This document shows positions 7,028-15,312 of a stretch of DNA of 35,760 nt, piece after piece. The notes below the pieces were generated by a model, which saw only the letters and a program-made list of their open reading frames with translations, searched no databases and had not been told where the DNA came from. Position numbers and translations under genes: made by a program. This DNA is from SAR86 cluster bacterium. GTDB lineage: Bacteria; Pseudomonadota; Gammaproteobacteria; Magnimaribacterales; D2472. Position 1 is the first letter of the stretch, and each line of letters begins with the position of its first letter. The stretch is taken from the NCBI GenBank assembly GCA_003331565.1, contig QOPE01000004.1:1-35760 (forward strand). The letters are read 5' to 3'.

Positions 7028-7632
7028 TCTCTGAGATCTTTTTCTATCAATGAAAGGCTGTCTTGAAAGCCAGGCCTCTCAAATATCTTTGCTTGATAAT
7101 CTAAAAGCGGCTTCAGATGTCTATTCAGGGGAAGATTAATTCCTAAGGATGGAAGGCGCCAAAGTATTGGAGCAAGATAACAGTCAGCAAGTGAAAATTC
7201 CTCACTCATAAAAAATGGAAACTCTTTAAATGTTGGGGCGATAGCGCTAATCTCATGAAGAAGCTCCTCTTTGGCAACTAATAACTCTTTATCTGTACCG
7301 TCTTTAGCACTCAATTTATCAACTAAAGGACAGATTTCTTTGTCTATTCTTAGCATAAGTGTTCTGCTGTTGGCTCTTGTGACTGGGTAAACAGGAAGTA
7401 ATGGAGGGTGAGGAAATCTTTCATCTAAGTATTCCATCATTACGGTGGTGTTATATAGCCCCAAATCCCTGTCTACAAGAATAGGTAATTCATGATATGG
7501 ATTAATAGATAAAACCTCCTCTGGAGCTTCATCATTACTGGTTTCTCTGATTTCACACGCAATATCTTTTTCTGCAAGCACAATCCTGACTCTGTGGCTG
7601 TAATGGTCGTCTTTATCTGAATATAAAATCAT
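7024..7632 (-). CDS. sspA: Stringent starvation protein A (GST-fold RNA polymerase-associated protein)
   Basis: A 202-residue protein with glutathione-S-transferase fold that binds sigma-70 RNA polymerase and adjusts transcription under starvation or acid stress. The N-terminal thioredoxin-like domain starts MILYSDKDDHYSHRVRIVLAEK, without a catalytic Cys or Ser, and continues with NPYHELPILVDRD and YNTTVMMEYLDERFPHPPLLP. The PHP motif, a known functional surface of SspA, is intact. The helical C-terminal domain includes SLADCYLAPILWRLPSLGI. A good ribosome-binding site (TAGGGGAAA) precedes the ATG. It lies 17 bases after petC, the common order petABC-sspA. The usual next gene, sspB, is absent: the downstream neighbour is the convergent lpoA-like gene. 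Confidence 0.95.
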   Translation of the reverse strand: MILYSDKDDHYSHRVRIVLAEKDIACEIRETSNDEAPEEVLSINPYHELPILVDRDLGLYNTTVMMEYLDERFPHPPLLPVYPVTRANSRTLMLRIDKEICPLVDKLSAKDGTDKELLVAKEELLHEISAIAPTFKEFPFFMSEEFSLADCYLAPILWRLPSLGINLPLNRHLKPLLDYQAKIFERPGFQDSLSLIEKDLRD

Positions 7633-7649
7633 AGCTGTTTCCCCTAAAC

Positions 7650-8444
7650 TTAGTGATAGTCCTTTTGATATTCTCTATATAACAAAAATGATAGTGCGGT
7701 AAAGGTTATAAAGAAGAATATTACATACCAACCTATTCTTTCTCTATCTCTTTTTGCAGGCTCACCAACATATACCAAGAAATTAGTAAGATCATAGATC
7801 AAACTATCAAAGCCTGCCTGTGTTAATTCACCAGATTCTTTAATTTTAAGATAGCCACATTTTTCTTCAGTAATGTCATTTCTATTTTCATCTCTTTTAA
7901 CGCCACCGTTTGATGCAATTATAGGCACTTCCTTGCAACCCAATACTTGTTTACCTTGCAAATGACTTAAAACATTTGGCATGGCAGCACCAGGATAAAC
8001 AAGATTATTGACTCCATATTGTTTGGAGTCATCTTCATAAAAAGTTCTCAAGTATGTGTATACCCACTCAGGGCTATGCGATCGCGTTACAAGAGTCAGA
8101 TCAGGCGGTGCAACTCCGAACCACTCTTCCGCGTTTCTTTTAATCATTGAGCCTGTCATTAAATCTCCAGGCTTGGTCTCTTGATTAAAAATTAAATTTT
8201 CGAATAGTATTTCTTCAGGAATTTCGAGATCAGCTGCAATCCTTCCCCAACGAGAATATTTCAGCGAGTGACAGCCATAACAATAATTTATATAAGTTGC
8301 TAATCCTTTTTGGAGAGATTCATTGTTATAAAGATCATAACTGTAATCATCACATTCTCCATAATCACCGCAAGGGGCCGACTCAGCAGAAAAAACACTG
8401 GGTGCAAAGTATATAGAGAAAATGATAATAAAAATTTTAATCAT
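7650..8444 (-). CDS. petC: Ubiquinol-cytochrome c reductase, cytochrome c1 subunit
   Basis: The c-type haem subunit of the bc1 complex (264 residues), which passes electrons from the Rieske protein to soluble cytochrome c. The cleavable signal is MIKIFIIIFSIYFAPSVFSA. The haem motif is C55-Y-G-C58-H59, and M155 in PGAAMPNVL is the probable sixth ligand. WFGVAPPDLTLVTRSH is also typical. A single C-terminal membrane anchor follows (RIGWYVIFFFITFTALSFLLY). Extra cysteines at C25 and C31, and others near 'LGCKEVP' and 'EKCGY', may form disulfides. It overlaps petB by 4 bases (ATGA), so the subunits are translationally linked. Confidence 0.97.
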   Translation of the reverse strand: MIKIFIIIFSIYFAPSVFSAESAPCGDYGECDDYSYDLYNNESLQKGLATYINYCYGCHSLKYSRWGRIAADLEIPEEILFENLIFNQETKPGDLMTGSMIKRNAEEWFGVAPPDLTLVTRSHSPEWVYTYLRTFYEDDSKQYGVNNLVYPGAAMPNVLSHLQGKQVLGCKEVPIIASNGGVKRDENRNDITEEKCGYLKIKESGELTQAGFDSLIYDLTNFLVYVGEPAKRDRERIGWYVIFFFITFTALSFLLYREYQKDYH

Positions 8445-9646
8445 AATCTCTCGGGTGGCTGCTTTGTCGATTCAAGTGATGTATAAATTGGCATTAAAAA
8501 GAAGAATAGGAAATAAATTGCAGTACAGATAACGCTCATTAAGGTTCTTAATTCAGTAACTGGAACTGTTCCAAGATAACCTAAGGTTAAAAAGCTGATA
8601 GCGAATAGAGAGATTGCGATTTTACTAAAGATGCCTTTATATCTAATTGAATTAACTTTGCTTCTATCAAGCCAAGGCACTACAAATAAAATTGCAATGG
8701 CGCCTGCCATAACAATCAATCCTCCAAGCTTATCTGGGACAGCTCTAAGCATTGCATAGTAAGGAGAGTAATACCAAACTGGAGCAATGTGTTCTGGAGT
8801 GCTAAGCGGATTAGCTTCTTCAAAATTAGCCTTTTCAATAAAATATCCTCCAGCCTCCGGAAAAAAGAACATTATTATCGAAAAAACTGTCATGAAGACA
8901 CCAATACCTACCAAGGCATTTAAAACTTTGTATGGAAAGAAAGGAACGCTATCAAGAGGCACTCCATCCTCATCAAGGTGCTCTTCAATATCTATGCCTT
9001 CTGGGTTACCAGCACCAACTTCATGCAAAGCAACCAAATGCATAAAAACAAGAGCAATTAACATAAGAGGTAATGCAACAACGTGTAGGGCAAAAAACCT
9101 TGAAACCGTAGATCCAGAAATATAATAGTCTCCTCTAACCCATACCTCTAAAGATTCACCAATATATGGAATGGCACCAAAAAGAGAAATAATTACTTGT
9201 GCTCCCCAATAAGACATTTGGCCATAAGGTAATACATACCCCAGAAACCCTTCTGCCATCATCACAAGATAAATTGTCATTCCAAAAATCCAAACCAGTT
9301 CTCTTGGTTTTTTATAGGAGCCGTACAAAAGTCCTCTAAACATATGCAGATAAACCACTGCAAAAAACATGGATGCGCCAGTAGTATGCATGTACCTGAT
9401 TACCCATCCATAATCTACATCCCGCATAATAAATTCTATTGATGAAAAAGCACCCTCTTCTGTATTTTGATAAGGCATCATGAGCCATATCCCAGAAATA
9501 ATCTGTATTATCAAGACAACTGATGCTAAGGCACCAAATAGATACCAGAAATTAACTTTCTTAGGAACGGGATGTTTTGAAAGATGTCTTTCAAATGTAT
9601 TGACTATTGGCAATCGGTCGTTAAACCACTTAAAAACTGTATTCAT
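8441..9646 (-). CDS. petB: Ubiquinol-cytochrome c reductase, cytochrome b subunit
   Basis: The integral membrane subunit of the bc1 complex (401 residues) carrying two b haems and both quinone sites. Recognisable parts are NFWYLFGALASVVLIIQIISG at the first helix, YGWVIRYMHTTGASMFF with a haem-ligand His, GLLYGSYKKPRELVWI, GFLGYVLPYGQMSYWGAQVI, and the second pair of His around FFALHVVALPLMLIALVFMHLVALHE. The Qo-site motif is the PEHIAPVWYYSPYYAMLRAVPDKLGG segment, where the family has PEWYF; here the residues are P-V-W-Y-Y. At least eight membrane helices are evident. It overlaps both petA (one base) and petC (four bases). The length fits proteobacterial cytochrome b. Confidence 0.98.
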   Translation of the reverse strand: MNTVFKWFNDRLPIVNTFERHLSKHPVPKKVNFWYLFGALASVVLIIQIISGIWLMMPYQNTEEGAFSSIEFIMRDVDYGWVIRYMHTTGASMFFAVVYLHMFRGLLYGSYKKPRELVWIFGMTIYLVMMAEGFLGYVLPYGQMSYWGAQVIISLFGAIPYIGESLEVWVRGDYYISGSTVSRFFALHVVALPLMLIALVFMHLVALHEVGAGNPEGIDIEEHLDEDGVPLDSVPFFPYKVLNALVGIGVFMTVFSIIMFFFPEAGGYFIEKANFEEANPLSTPEHIAPVWYYSPYYAMLRAVPDKLGGLIVMAGAIAILFVVPWLDRSKVNSIRYKGIFSKIAISLFAISFLTLGYLGTVPVTELRTLMSVICTAIYFLFFFLMPIYTSLESTKQPPERL

Positions 9647-10236
9647 TAAGTAATCTCCTTATCCTCTCCGATTGTTAAGATTGATCCCTGAAAATTATGA
9701 GGTGGCACCTTTAGATTGGTTGGTGCTGGAACACCCTTGAATACCCTACCAACTATGTCGAACATTGAGCCGTGGCAAGGGCAAAAGAAGCCTCCTGTCC
9801 AGGTTGCATCCCATGGCTTTGGTTCAACTTCAGGATGATATTTTGGTGAACATCCTAAATGCGTACAAACTCCAGCAAGTATTGAAAATTCATCGCTTTT
9901 TGATCTTGTTGGATATAGATCTCTATAAGGCTCATCAATAGATAGCGAATTTGGATCTGCGAGCTTAGTTTCAACTGATGGTAAGTTAGAGATGGAACTT
10001 TTTGTATGACGCAAAACAAAGACTGGTTGTTTTCTCCAAGCCACTTGAACAATTTGCCCTTCTTCAATTTTAGAAATATCGACTTTTACAGCAGCGCCTA
10101 ATGCCTTAGCTTTAGCACTTGGATTCCATGCAGCTATAAAAGGTGTCGCGGCAAATGGAATGCCTGCTGCACCAAAAGCAGCTGTCATGCCTATAAGTAC
10201 TTTTCTTCTCTTATTATTTTTGGTGGATTCGGTCAT
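9646..10236 (-). CDS. petA: Ubiquinol-cytochrome c reductase, Rieske iron-sulfur subunit
   Basis: The 2Fe-2S subunit of the bc1 complex (196 residues). The N-terminus has a twin-arginine-type signal (KNNKRRKVLIGMTAAFGAAG) that stays as a membrane anchor. Cluster boxes are CTHLGC (C124, H126, C129) and CPCHGS (C152, C154, H155). By family analogy C124, H126, C152 and H155 hold the cluster, and C129-C154 form the stabilising disulfide. The 42-base gap to rpsI upstream is AT-rich (TTATATTAGAATATAAAT) and could hold a promoter, but I cannot fix one. It is the first gene of petA-petB-petC-sspA. Confidence 0.98.
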   Translation of the reverse strand: MTESTKNNKRRKVLIGMTAAFGAAGIPFAATPFIAAWNPSAKAKALGAAVKVDISKIEEGQIVQVAWRKQPVFVLRHTKSSISNLPSVETKLADPNSLSIDEPYRDLYPTRSKSDEFSILAGVCTHLGCSPKYHPEVEPKPWDATWTGGFFCPCHGSMFDIVGRVFKGVPAPTNLKVPPHNFQGSILTIGEDKEIT

Positions 10237-10278
10237 AATTGGGATTTATATTCTAATATAATTAGTCTATATAAACCA

Positions 10279-10668
10279 CTACCGTTTTGAGAATTGAGAG
10301 CTCTTTCTAGCCTTCTTCAAACCAGGTTTTTTCCTTTCAACTTTCCTCGGATCCCTGGTCAATAAACCAGCTTTTTTGAGTTGAGGTCTAAGCTCTTCAT
10401 CAAATTCAATCAGGGCTCTAGATATACCATGCCTGATTGCACCTGCTTGACCAAAACTACCGCCGCCCTTGACCATAACTTTAATGTTAACTTTTTCATC
10501 TAACTCAGTTAGTTTCAAAGGTTGCATGACAAGCATCTGAGCAACCTGTCTACCAAAGTATTCACTTAGAGGTTTACTATTAACAGTAATATCTCCTTTT
10601 CCTTTACTCAGATAGACTCTTGCAGAGGAAGTCTTTCTTCTGCCCGTTGCATAATGGATTTCGCTCAT
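10279..10668 (-). CDS. rpsI: 30S ribosomal protein S9
   Basis: A 129-residue ribosomal protein of the usual length. The family start [15 protein letters not shown], the central [24 protein letters not shown] and the basic tail ending [12 protein letters not shown] are all present; the C-terminal SKR reaches the P-site tRNA. It overlaps rplM by 4 bases (10665-10668), the normal L13-S9 pair made from one message. Confidence 0.99.
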   Translation of the reverse strand: MSEIHYATGRRKTSSARVYLSKGKGDITVNSKPLSEYFGRQVAQMLVMQPLKLTELDEKVNIKVMVKGGGSFGQAGAIRHGISRALIEFDEELRPQLKKAGLLTRDPRKVERKKPGLKKARKSSQFSKR

Positions 10669-11099
10669 TTAATTGGTTTCCAAATTTCAGGTTGTTGTGA
10701 ATCATGCGGATGATCTGAACCAGCATAAATTTTTAATTTCTTGATAATTTGATTGCTTAATTTATTTTTTGGGAGCATGCCTTTCACAGCAAGCCTAATA
10801 ACTTCCTCAGGCTTTTTATCAATCATTTCTTTAAAAGTTGTTTCTTTAAGTCCTCCAGGGTACTGTGAGTGTCTGTAATAAGTTTTCTTGTCATACTTGC
10901 TTCCGGTGACAGCTACTTTTTCTGCATTGATGACCACCACGAAGTCTCCTCCATCGGTATGAGGAGTAAAAGTTGGTTTATCTTTCCCACGAAGCCTATC
11001 AGCTAATTTAGAGGCAAATCGTCCAAGAATTTGCCCATCAGCATCAACAACATACCACTTTGGATGTACTGATTGCTTGTTTAATGATTCTGTTTTCAT
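10665..11099 (-). CDS. rplM: 50S ribosomal protein L13
   Basis: A 144-residue ribosomal protein (E. coli 142) needed early in 50S assembly. Characteristic segments are [42 protein letters not shown], the [12 protein letters not shown] motif and [12 protein letters not shown]. It starts the L13-S9 operon. The 69-base upstream gap contains a plausible sigma-70 promoter (11122-11150) giving a leader of only about 15 bases, with just a weak GA-rich sequence before the ATG. In E. coli L13 represses its own operon through its leader; nothing that would fit a long structured leader is seen here. Confidence 0.99.
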   Translation of the reverse strand: MKTESLNKQSVHPKWYVVDADGQILGRFASKLADRLRGKDKPTFTPHTDGGDFVVVINAEKVAVTGSKYDKKTYYRHSQYPGGLKETTFKEMIDKKPEEVIRLAVKGMLPKNKLSNQIIKKLKIYAGSDHPHDSQQPEIWKPIK

Positions 11100-11121
11100 T
11101 TGTTTCTAAAAATAGACGTGA

Positions 11122-11150
11122 ATATTAATGTTTCATGAGCATTTAATCAA
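11122..11150 (-). promoter_or_regulatory. Probable sigma-70 promoter of rplM-rpsI
   Basis: On the minus strand TTGATT (11150-11145) and TAATAT (11127-11122) are separated by 17 bases, each matching 4 of 6 consensus positions. The start point would be near 11115, about 15 bases before the rplM ATG. An inverted repeat GAGCAT/ATGCTC (11137-11142, 11157-11162) overlaps the -35 side and would not be in the mRNA. Confidence 0.4.
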
Positions 11151-11168
11151 CAAATTATGCTCGAAGAA

Positions 11169-12197
11169 TTAATTTTTTGTGATGTATTCTTGGGATGACA
11201 TTTCAATCAATCTGCTTGCAGTTCTTTCCCACAAGTTTAAAAGCCCCTTACCATCATAAATATGAGGTAAATCCGCTGCAGGATAAAAAAACTTTATTTT
11301 TGTCTTAGCAATATATGCTATGTCAACAAAAGCTATTAGTCTTCTGACCAAATCCATTGATTCATCGTTAAGTATTGAAATATTACTTAAAAAAATCCAA
11401 TTGAAATCTCTGCATAAAAGATTGAAATCTTGAGTTGCAACAGGTGATGAAAAAAAACTTTTAAGATCTACCCAAAGGCATTCCGCTGTGACACCTTTTA
11501 CAGTGAATGCTCTATCATTTAAGATTAATTCATTGTCTAATTTAACCCTCTCACCAAAATAGCTTTCAATTAATTTAATAATTTCATTTTCATTGGATGA
11601 ATCCGTGTTTAGTAGGGATGAATTTGTTTTTCTGTAATCTTTTGTTGAATCCAAATGATGATATAAAAAATCATTTTTTATAAATTGAAGAGATTTAATT
11701 AATTTTTCTCTCTGAAGACCATTTTGATAAAGCTCATCTACACTTGAATTAGAAGAAATGAATAAAGGAATTTCCTTTAAAGAAAGTTTTGGCATAATTT
11801 CTGCAATTATCATTGCATCAGCCACATCCTCTACCTGAAACTCATCAATAAATATTAATCTTTTTTGATCTTTAAGCTCATCTATGACTTTATCTAATGG
11901 ATTTTTTTGGCCATCTAATTTATCGAGCTTCTTTTTAATGTGGTTCATAAAGTTAGTAAAGTGAATAAATTCAAATTCATGATTTAGCTTACTAGCAATG
12001 CTTTTCAAAAGGATAGTTTTGCCAATTCCCACACCGCCATAGAGATAGATGCTTGGGATTTTTTTAGATCTCAGAAAACTAAAAATTTTTTTGTCTTGTT
12101 TAATTGAGACTTCAACAAGGTTCAAAAATTCTACTTGTTTAGAATCTAGCTTAATGTCCTTTTTTTTGAATTCATCTAGAATAGATACTGATATCAT
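11169..12197 (-). CDS. zapE: Cell division protein ZapE (AFG1-family ATPase)
   Basis: A P-loop ATPase of the AFG1/ZapE family (342 residues, E. coli 375). The Walker A is YGGVGIGKT near residues 54-62. FIHFTNFMNHI follows, then Walker B RLIFIDEFQVEDVADAMII and the sensor region LFISSNSSVDELYQNGLQR. The C-terminal part has VTAECLWVDLKSFFSSP and a near-terminal LIAFVDIAYIAKTKIKFFY. ZapE associates with the Z ring in E. coli and is linked to growth under low oxygen. It is divergent from the degS-like gene with only 11 bases between the start codons, so the promoters of both genes must lie partly inside the coding sequence of the other. In related bacteria zapE also lies near rplM-rpsI. Confidence 0.93.
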   Translation of the reverse strand: MISVSILDEFKKKDIKLDSKQVEFLNLVEVSIKQDKKIFSFLRSKKIPSIYLYGGVGIGKTILLKSIASKLNHEFEFIHFTNFMNHIKKKLDKLDGQKNPLDKVIDELKDQKRLIFIDEFQVEDVADAMIIAEIMPKLSLKEIPLFISSNSSVDELYQNGLQREKLIKSLQFIKNDFLYHHLDSTKDYRKTNSSLLNTDSSNENEIIKLIESYFGERVKLDNELILNDRAFTVKGVTAECLWVDLKSFFSSPVATQDFNLLCRDFNWIFLSNISILNDESMDLVRRLIAFVDIAYIAKTKIKFFYPAADLPHIYDGKGLLNLWERTASRLIEMSSQEYITKN

Positions 12198-12208
12198 CTT
12201 TTTAAATT

Positions 12209-13189
12209 ATGGCGATTAATCTTAATTTCAAATCAATTATTACAGTTACAATGGCGGCTCTAGCCGTGTTTAGTATATTTCACTTCTCAATTGATAGAAA
12301 TGATCTAAATTTTGAAAAAATAGTTAAATCTGTTGTGATCATTAAAACAAAACCAACTCGGTCATCAGCTTTCAATGATAAGCATATTGGTTCAGGGGTA
12401 ATTATTTCCGATGATGGTTATATAGCAACAAATCTTCATGTGATCAGTGGGATACAAAACTTTGTAGTGGAAACCAATGAAGGCATTAATCTAGATGCCA
12501 ATTTAATTGGCTTTGACAAACGCTCTGATTTAGCCATTCTTAAAGTTACTAATGAAAATGAGTTGAATTTAAATTCAATTGTCTTTGCAAAAAAAAAATC
12601 GATAAGTATTGGTGATAAAGTTTATGCAATAGGTGATCCATTTGGACTTGGTTTAACCGTTACATCAGGGATTGTAAGTGCTAATAATAGAAATACTGGA
12701 AACCCATATCTAGAGCTCATACAGACTGATGCTGCAGTAAACCCAGGAAATTCAGGTGGAGCATTGATTAATGAACATGGAGAATTGGTTGGAATTACAT
12801 CAAAAATTTTTTCAACAACTGGCTCTTTTTCGGGCATAAGCTTTGCTTTACCGGTTGATAAGCTTTCCGATATAGCCTCTGAAATTATTAAGTTTGGTCT
12901 TGCAAAGAAAGCATCCCTTGGAAATTTTTATATCCGTTCAATAAGAATTTTGCATAACAATCAGCTTAAATATTGTGGAGAGATCGTTAATTATTCAAGT
13001 GGTCCAATCTTAGATTTATTTGAAACACATGAAAGATTGTGCATCCTTAAAATAAATGAAGAGCCCATGAGTTTAGATAGGCTAAGGCTGGTACTTGGAA
13101 ATGCGTTTCCAGGTGATGCGATAAGCTTAACTCTTTTGGATGATAAGGGCGAATTGCACTCTTACCAAATTAAGACTGAGTCTATCTAG
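12209..13189 (+). CDS. degS: DegS-like membrane-anchored periplasmic serine protease
   Basis: An HtrA-family protease of 326 residues. One N-terminal membrane anchor (about 9-27, ITVTMAALAVFSIFHF) has no cleavage site, which favours DegS over DegP/DegQ. The catalytic triad is visible: His in NLHVIS, Asp in RSDLAILKV, Ser in NPGNSGGAL. DPFGLGLTVTSGIVSA and GISFALPVDKL are typical. The last 95 residues align only loosely with a single PDZ domain; GPILDLFETHERLCILKINEEPM matches the usual 'GPA..AGI...D.I..V....' stretch without its glycines. DegS cuts the anti-sigma factor RseA when PDZ binds misfolded porin tails. The altered PDZ makes that sensing uncertain here. It converges on murA with an 8-base overlap. 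Confidence 0.85.
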   Translation: MAINLNFKSIITVTMAALAVFSIFHFSIDRNDLNFEKIVKSVVIIKTKPTRSSAFNDKHIGSGVIISDDGYIATNLHVISGIQNFVVETNEGINLDANLIGFDKRSDLAILKVTNENELNLNSIVFAKKKSISIGDKVYAIGDPFGLGLTVTSGIVSANNRNTGNPYLELIQTDAAVNPGNSGGALINEHGELVGITSKIFSTTGSFSGISFALPVDKLSDIASEIIKFGLAKKASLGNFYIRSIRILHNNQLKYCGEIVNYSSGPILDLFETHERLCILKINEEPMSLDRLRLVLGNAFPGDAISLTLLDDKGELHSYQIKTESI

Positions 13190-14438
13190 GCAATCTGACT
13201 ATATTTGCTCCAAGGTAGGATAGTTTTTCTTCTATCCTCTCATAACCCCTGTCTATGTGATAGATTCGATCAACTATTGTTTCACCTTCAGCGCATAATC
13301 CTGCCAGAATAAGACAGGCAGATGCCCTCAAATCCGTAGCCATCACCTGGGCACCTGCAATCGCTTTAACTCCTTGAATAAATGCATTTTTCCCTTGAAT
13401 TGAAATATTGCAGCCCATACGAACTAGCTCTTGAACATGCATAAAACGATTTTCAAAAACATTTTCAGTGATTACTGAGGACCCTTTCGATAAAGCATTT
13501 ATAACTGTGAATTGAGCTTGCATATCTGTGGGGAATCCAGGAAAAGGTTGAGTTTGAATATCAACAGGATTAATGTCACTGTTCATTTCAATGGAAACAG
13601 ATTCCTTTGTTGTTTTAATATCTGCGCCGCAAAGTTTCAGTTTTGAGAGAATATTTTCTAATCTATTAGGATCAACTTTATTGATTGTAATGCAGCCATT
13701 AGTAAGCGTAGCCGCAGCAAGATAGGTCCCTGCCTCGATTCTATCTGAGGGAATGAAGCAGTCTCCACCTTTTAACTCTGCAACTCCAGTGATGTGTATT
13801 TCATCGGTGCCAGCGCCCTCAATTTTTGCACCAATAGAATTTAGAAAATTTGCTAAATCTACTACCTCAGGTTCTCTAGCAGCATTTCTTAAGATAGTTT
13901 TTCCGTCAGCCAAAACAGCAGCCATTATTAGATTTTCAGTGCCCGTCACAGTCACACCTCCAAAAGTTATGTCTGCTCCAGAAAGCTTTTTAGCTTTTGC
14001 AACAATATAACCACCATCTAATTCTATTTCAGCACCCATTTGTTCAAGAGCTGTTAAATGAAAGTTTACGGGTCTTGTCCCAATAGCACATCCACCTGGT
14101 AGAGCAATTTTTGCTTGACCATACCTCCCCAATAAAGCTCCTAAAACTAATATTGATGCCCTCATGGTTTTAACAAGTTCATAGCGTGCTTCAAAATTAT
14201 TTAGATTTGAGGAGTCAACCGAAAACTTCATTGATTCATCAAGAACTATATCTACACCCATTGAACCAAGGAGTTCAAACATTGTTGTGATATCTTGCAA
14301 ATAAGGCAAATTATCAAATGTGATAGTTCTATCAGAAAGTATTGATGCAGCTAGTATTGGTAAAGCAGCATTTTTTGAGCCCGAGCATTCTATTGATCCC
14401 TCTAATCTTGAACCACCAATGATCTTAAGTTTTTCCAA
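13182..14438 (-). CDS. murA: UDP-N-acetylglucosamine 1-carboxyvinyltransferase MurA
   Basis: The first committed enzyme of peptidoglycan synthesis (418 residues, usual 419), which transfers enolpyruvate from PEP to UDP-GlcNAc in the cytoplasm. The N-terminus KIIGGSRLEGSIECSGSKNA contains the catalytic-loop lysine. The loop LPGGCAIGTRPVNFH carries C117, the residue alkylated by fosfomycin in the E. coli enzyme (C115). GGVTVTGTENLIMAA, PDRIEAGTYLAAA-like (here SDRIEAGTYLAAA), PGFPTDMQAQ and ATDLRASACLILAGL follow in order. It overlaps ibaG by 14 bases. ibaG-murA adjacency is conserved across Gammaproteobacteria. Confidence 0.99.
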   Translation of the reverse strand: MEKLKIIGGSRLEGSIECSGSKNAALPILAASILSDRTITFDNLPYLQDITTMFELLGSMGVDIVLDESMKFSVDSSNLNNFEARYELVKTMRASILVLGALLGRYGQAKIALPGGCAIGTRPVNFHLTALEQMGAEIELDGGYIVAKAKKLSGADITFGGVTVTGTENLIMAAVLADGKTILRNAAREPEVVDLANFLNSIGAKIEGAGTDEIHITGVAELKGGDCFIPSDRIEAGTYLAAATLTNGCITINKVDPNRLENILSKLKLCGADIKTTKESVSIEMNSDINPVDIQTQPFPGFPTDMQAQFTVINALSKGSSVITENVFENRFMHVQELVRMGCNISIQGKNAFIQGVKAIAGAQVMATDLRASACLILAGLCAEGETIVDRIYHIDRGYERIEEKLSYLGANIVRLPR

Positions 14439-14667
14439 GACTGAACTCCTCTTTGGTTAAAGTCTTTATACTTAATGCATGAAGCTCCCCCGAAGAGAAA
14501 CATTCTTTGAGGTGAGATAAAACCTCTTTATGTCTATTGAGCACCTTTTGCCCAATAAATTTATCGGAAACTATTGTGAGTGTTAAATTGCAGTCAGAAT
14601 TTGACAGAATTACCTCAGATCCCTGAAGGTTGGCTTCCAAAATACTTTTAATTTTTTCATGATCCAT
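14425..14667 (-). CDS. ibaG: BolA-family protein IbaG
   Basis: A small (80 residues) BolA-like protein. The conserved C-terminal half is LSHLKECFSSGELHALSIKTLTKEEF, matching the family's 'HA.S.K..T..E' signature with H64 as the probable metal-ligand histidine. BolA-type proteins bind monothiol glutaredoxin with a 2Fe-2S cluster. IbaG is linked to acid resistance and envelope homeostasis. The start codon shares one base with the mlaC stop (TAATG), and its 3' end overlaps murA, so the three are probably one translation-coupled unit. The position between mlaC and murA argues for IbaG and not BolA. Confidence 0.9.
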   Translation of the reverse strand: MDHEKIKSILEANLQGSEVILSNSDCNLTLTIVSDKFIGQKVLNRHKEVLSHLKECFSSGELHALSIKTLTKEEFSLGKT

Positions 14668-15281
14668 TATTCAGGAATGTTTGCATCTGAAGTCCAGTTC
14701 AGAATTACTTTATCTATATCACCATCAAATTCTTCCGCAAGAGCTCTGAATTGATTTCTAAAGGTTAGCCCGAGATTAACACCATTAACTATGATATTAA
14801 TAATTTTCCAACCTTCACCTGATTTTCTAACTTTGTAAGTTATGGGATAAGAATTTGACTCTGTAAGCAGATCTTGATTTACGTCCTCAATCTTTTTAAA
14901 TGTAGTTTTATTGCTAAAGTTAGTGACTATTTTTTGATCTCCCCACTGCGCTAAAGTAGATGAATAAGTATCAAGCAAAGAATTTTTGAATACTTCAATA
15001 AATTCTGATCTTTGCTCAGTTGAAGACTTTAAATAATTTTCTTTACCCATAACACTAGCTGAAACTCTCCTAAAATCTACCATGGGTTCAAAAATATCTT
15101 TTATCTTCTGTTTAAAGAGATCAGGATCAGATTCAAATAAATCTTGATTATTCACTATAACCTGCACCATAGACTGGGCATTACTATCGATAAAGGTTTG
15201 TGGGTTTATTTCGCTACTATTCGTTGGAACTAAAAATAATAACGAGAATGCGTATATAAAAACTTTTTTCATTCCCTTCAT
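14667..15281 (-). CDS. mlaC: Periplasmic phospholipid-binding protein MlaC
   Basis: A 204-residue protein with a cleavable signal (MKGMKKVFIYAFSLLFLVPTNS) and the Tol-tol-Ttg2 domain: DIFEPMVDFRRVSASVMGKE, FIEVFKNSLLDTYSSTLAQW, and a C-terminal YKVRKSGEGWKIINIIVNGVNLGLTFRNQF, which is the signature end of the family. MlaC carries phospholipids between MlaA at the outer membrane and the MlaFEDB transporter of the inner membrane. Here mlaC is the first gene of its operon. mlaF, mlaE and mlaD, which normally lie just upstream, are absent, as is mlaB between mlaC and ibaG. A second ATG three codons in is also possible. It is divergent from kdsD with 31 bases between. Confidence 0.93.
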   Translation of the reverse strand: MKGMKKVFIYAFSLLFLVPTNSSEINPQTFIDSNAQSMVQVIVNNQDLFESDPDLFKQKIKDIFEPMVDFRRVSASVMGKENYLKSSTEQRSEFIEVFKNSLLDTYSSTLAQWGDQKIVTNFSNKTTFKKIEDVNQDLLTESNSYPITYKVRKSGEGWKIINIIVNGVNLGLTFRNQFRALAEEFDGDIDKVILNWTSDANIPE

Positions 15282-15312
15282 TATAACATTAGTGTTAGGT
15301 TAAGATTTCAAT

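Noticed and set aside
11137-11162. Inverted repeat GAGCAT...ATGCTC before rplM, considered as an L13 autoregulatory leader or zapE terminator
   Set aside because: The best promoter places it upstream of the transcription start, the loop is 14 bases, the stem only 6 pairs, and there is no T-run after it.
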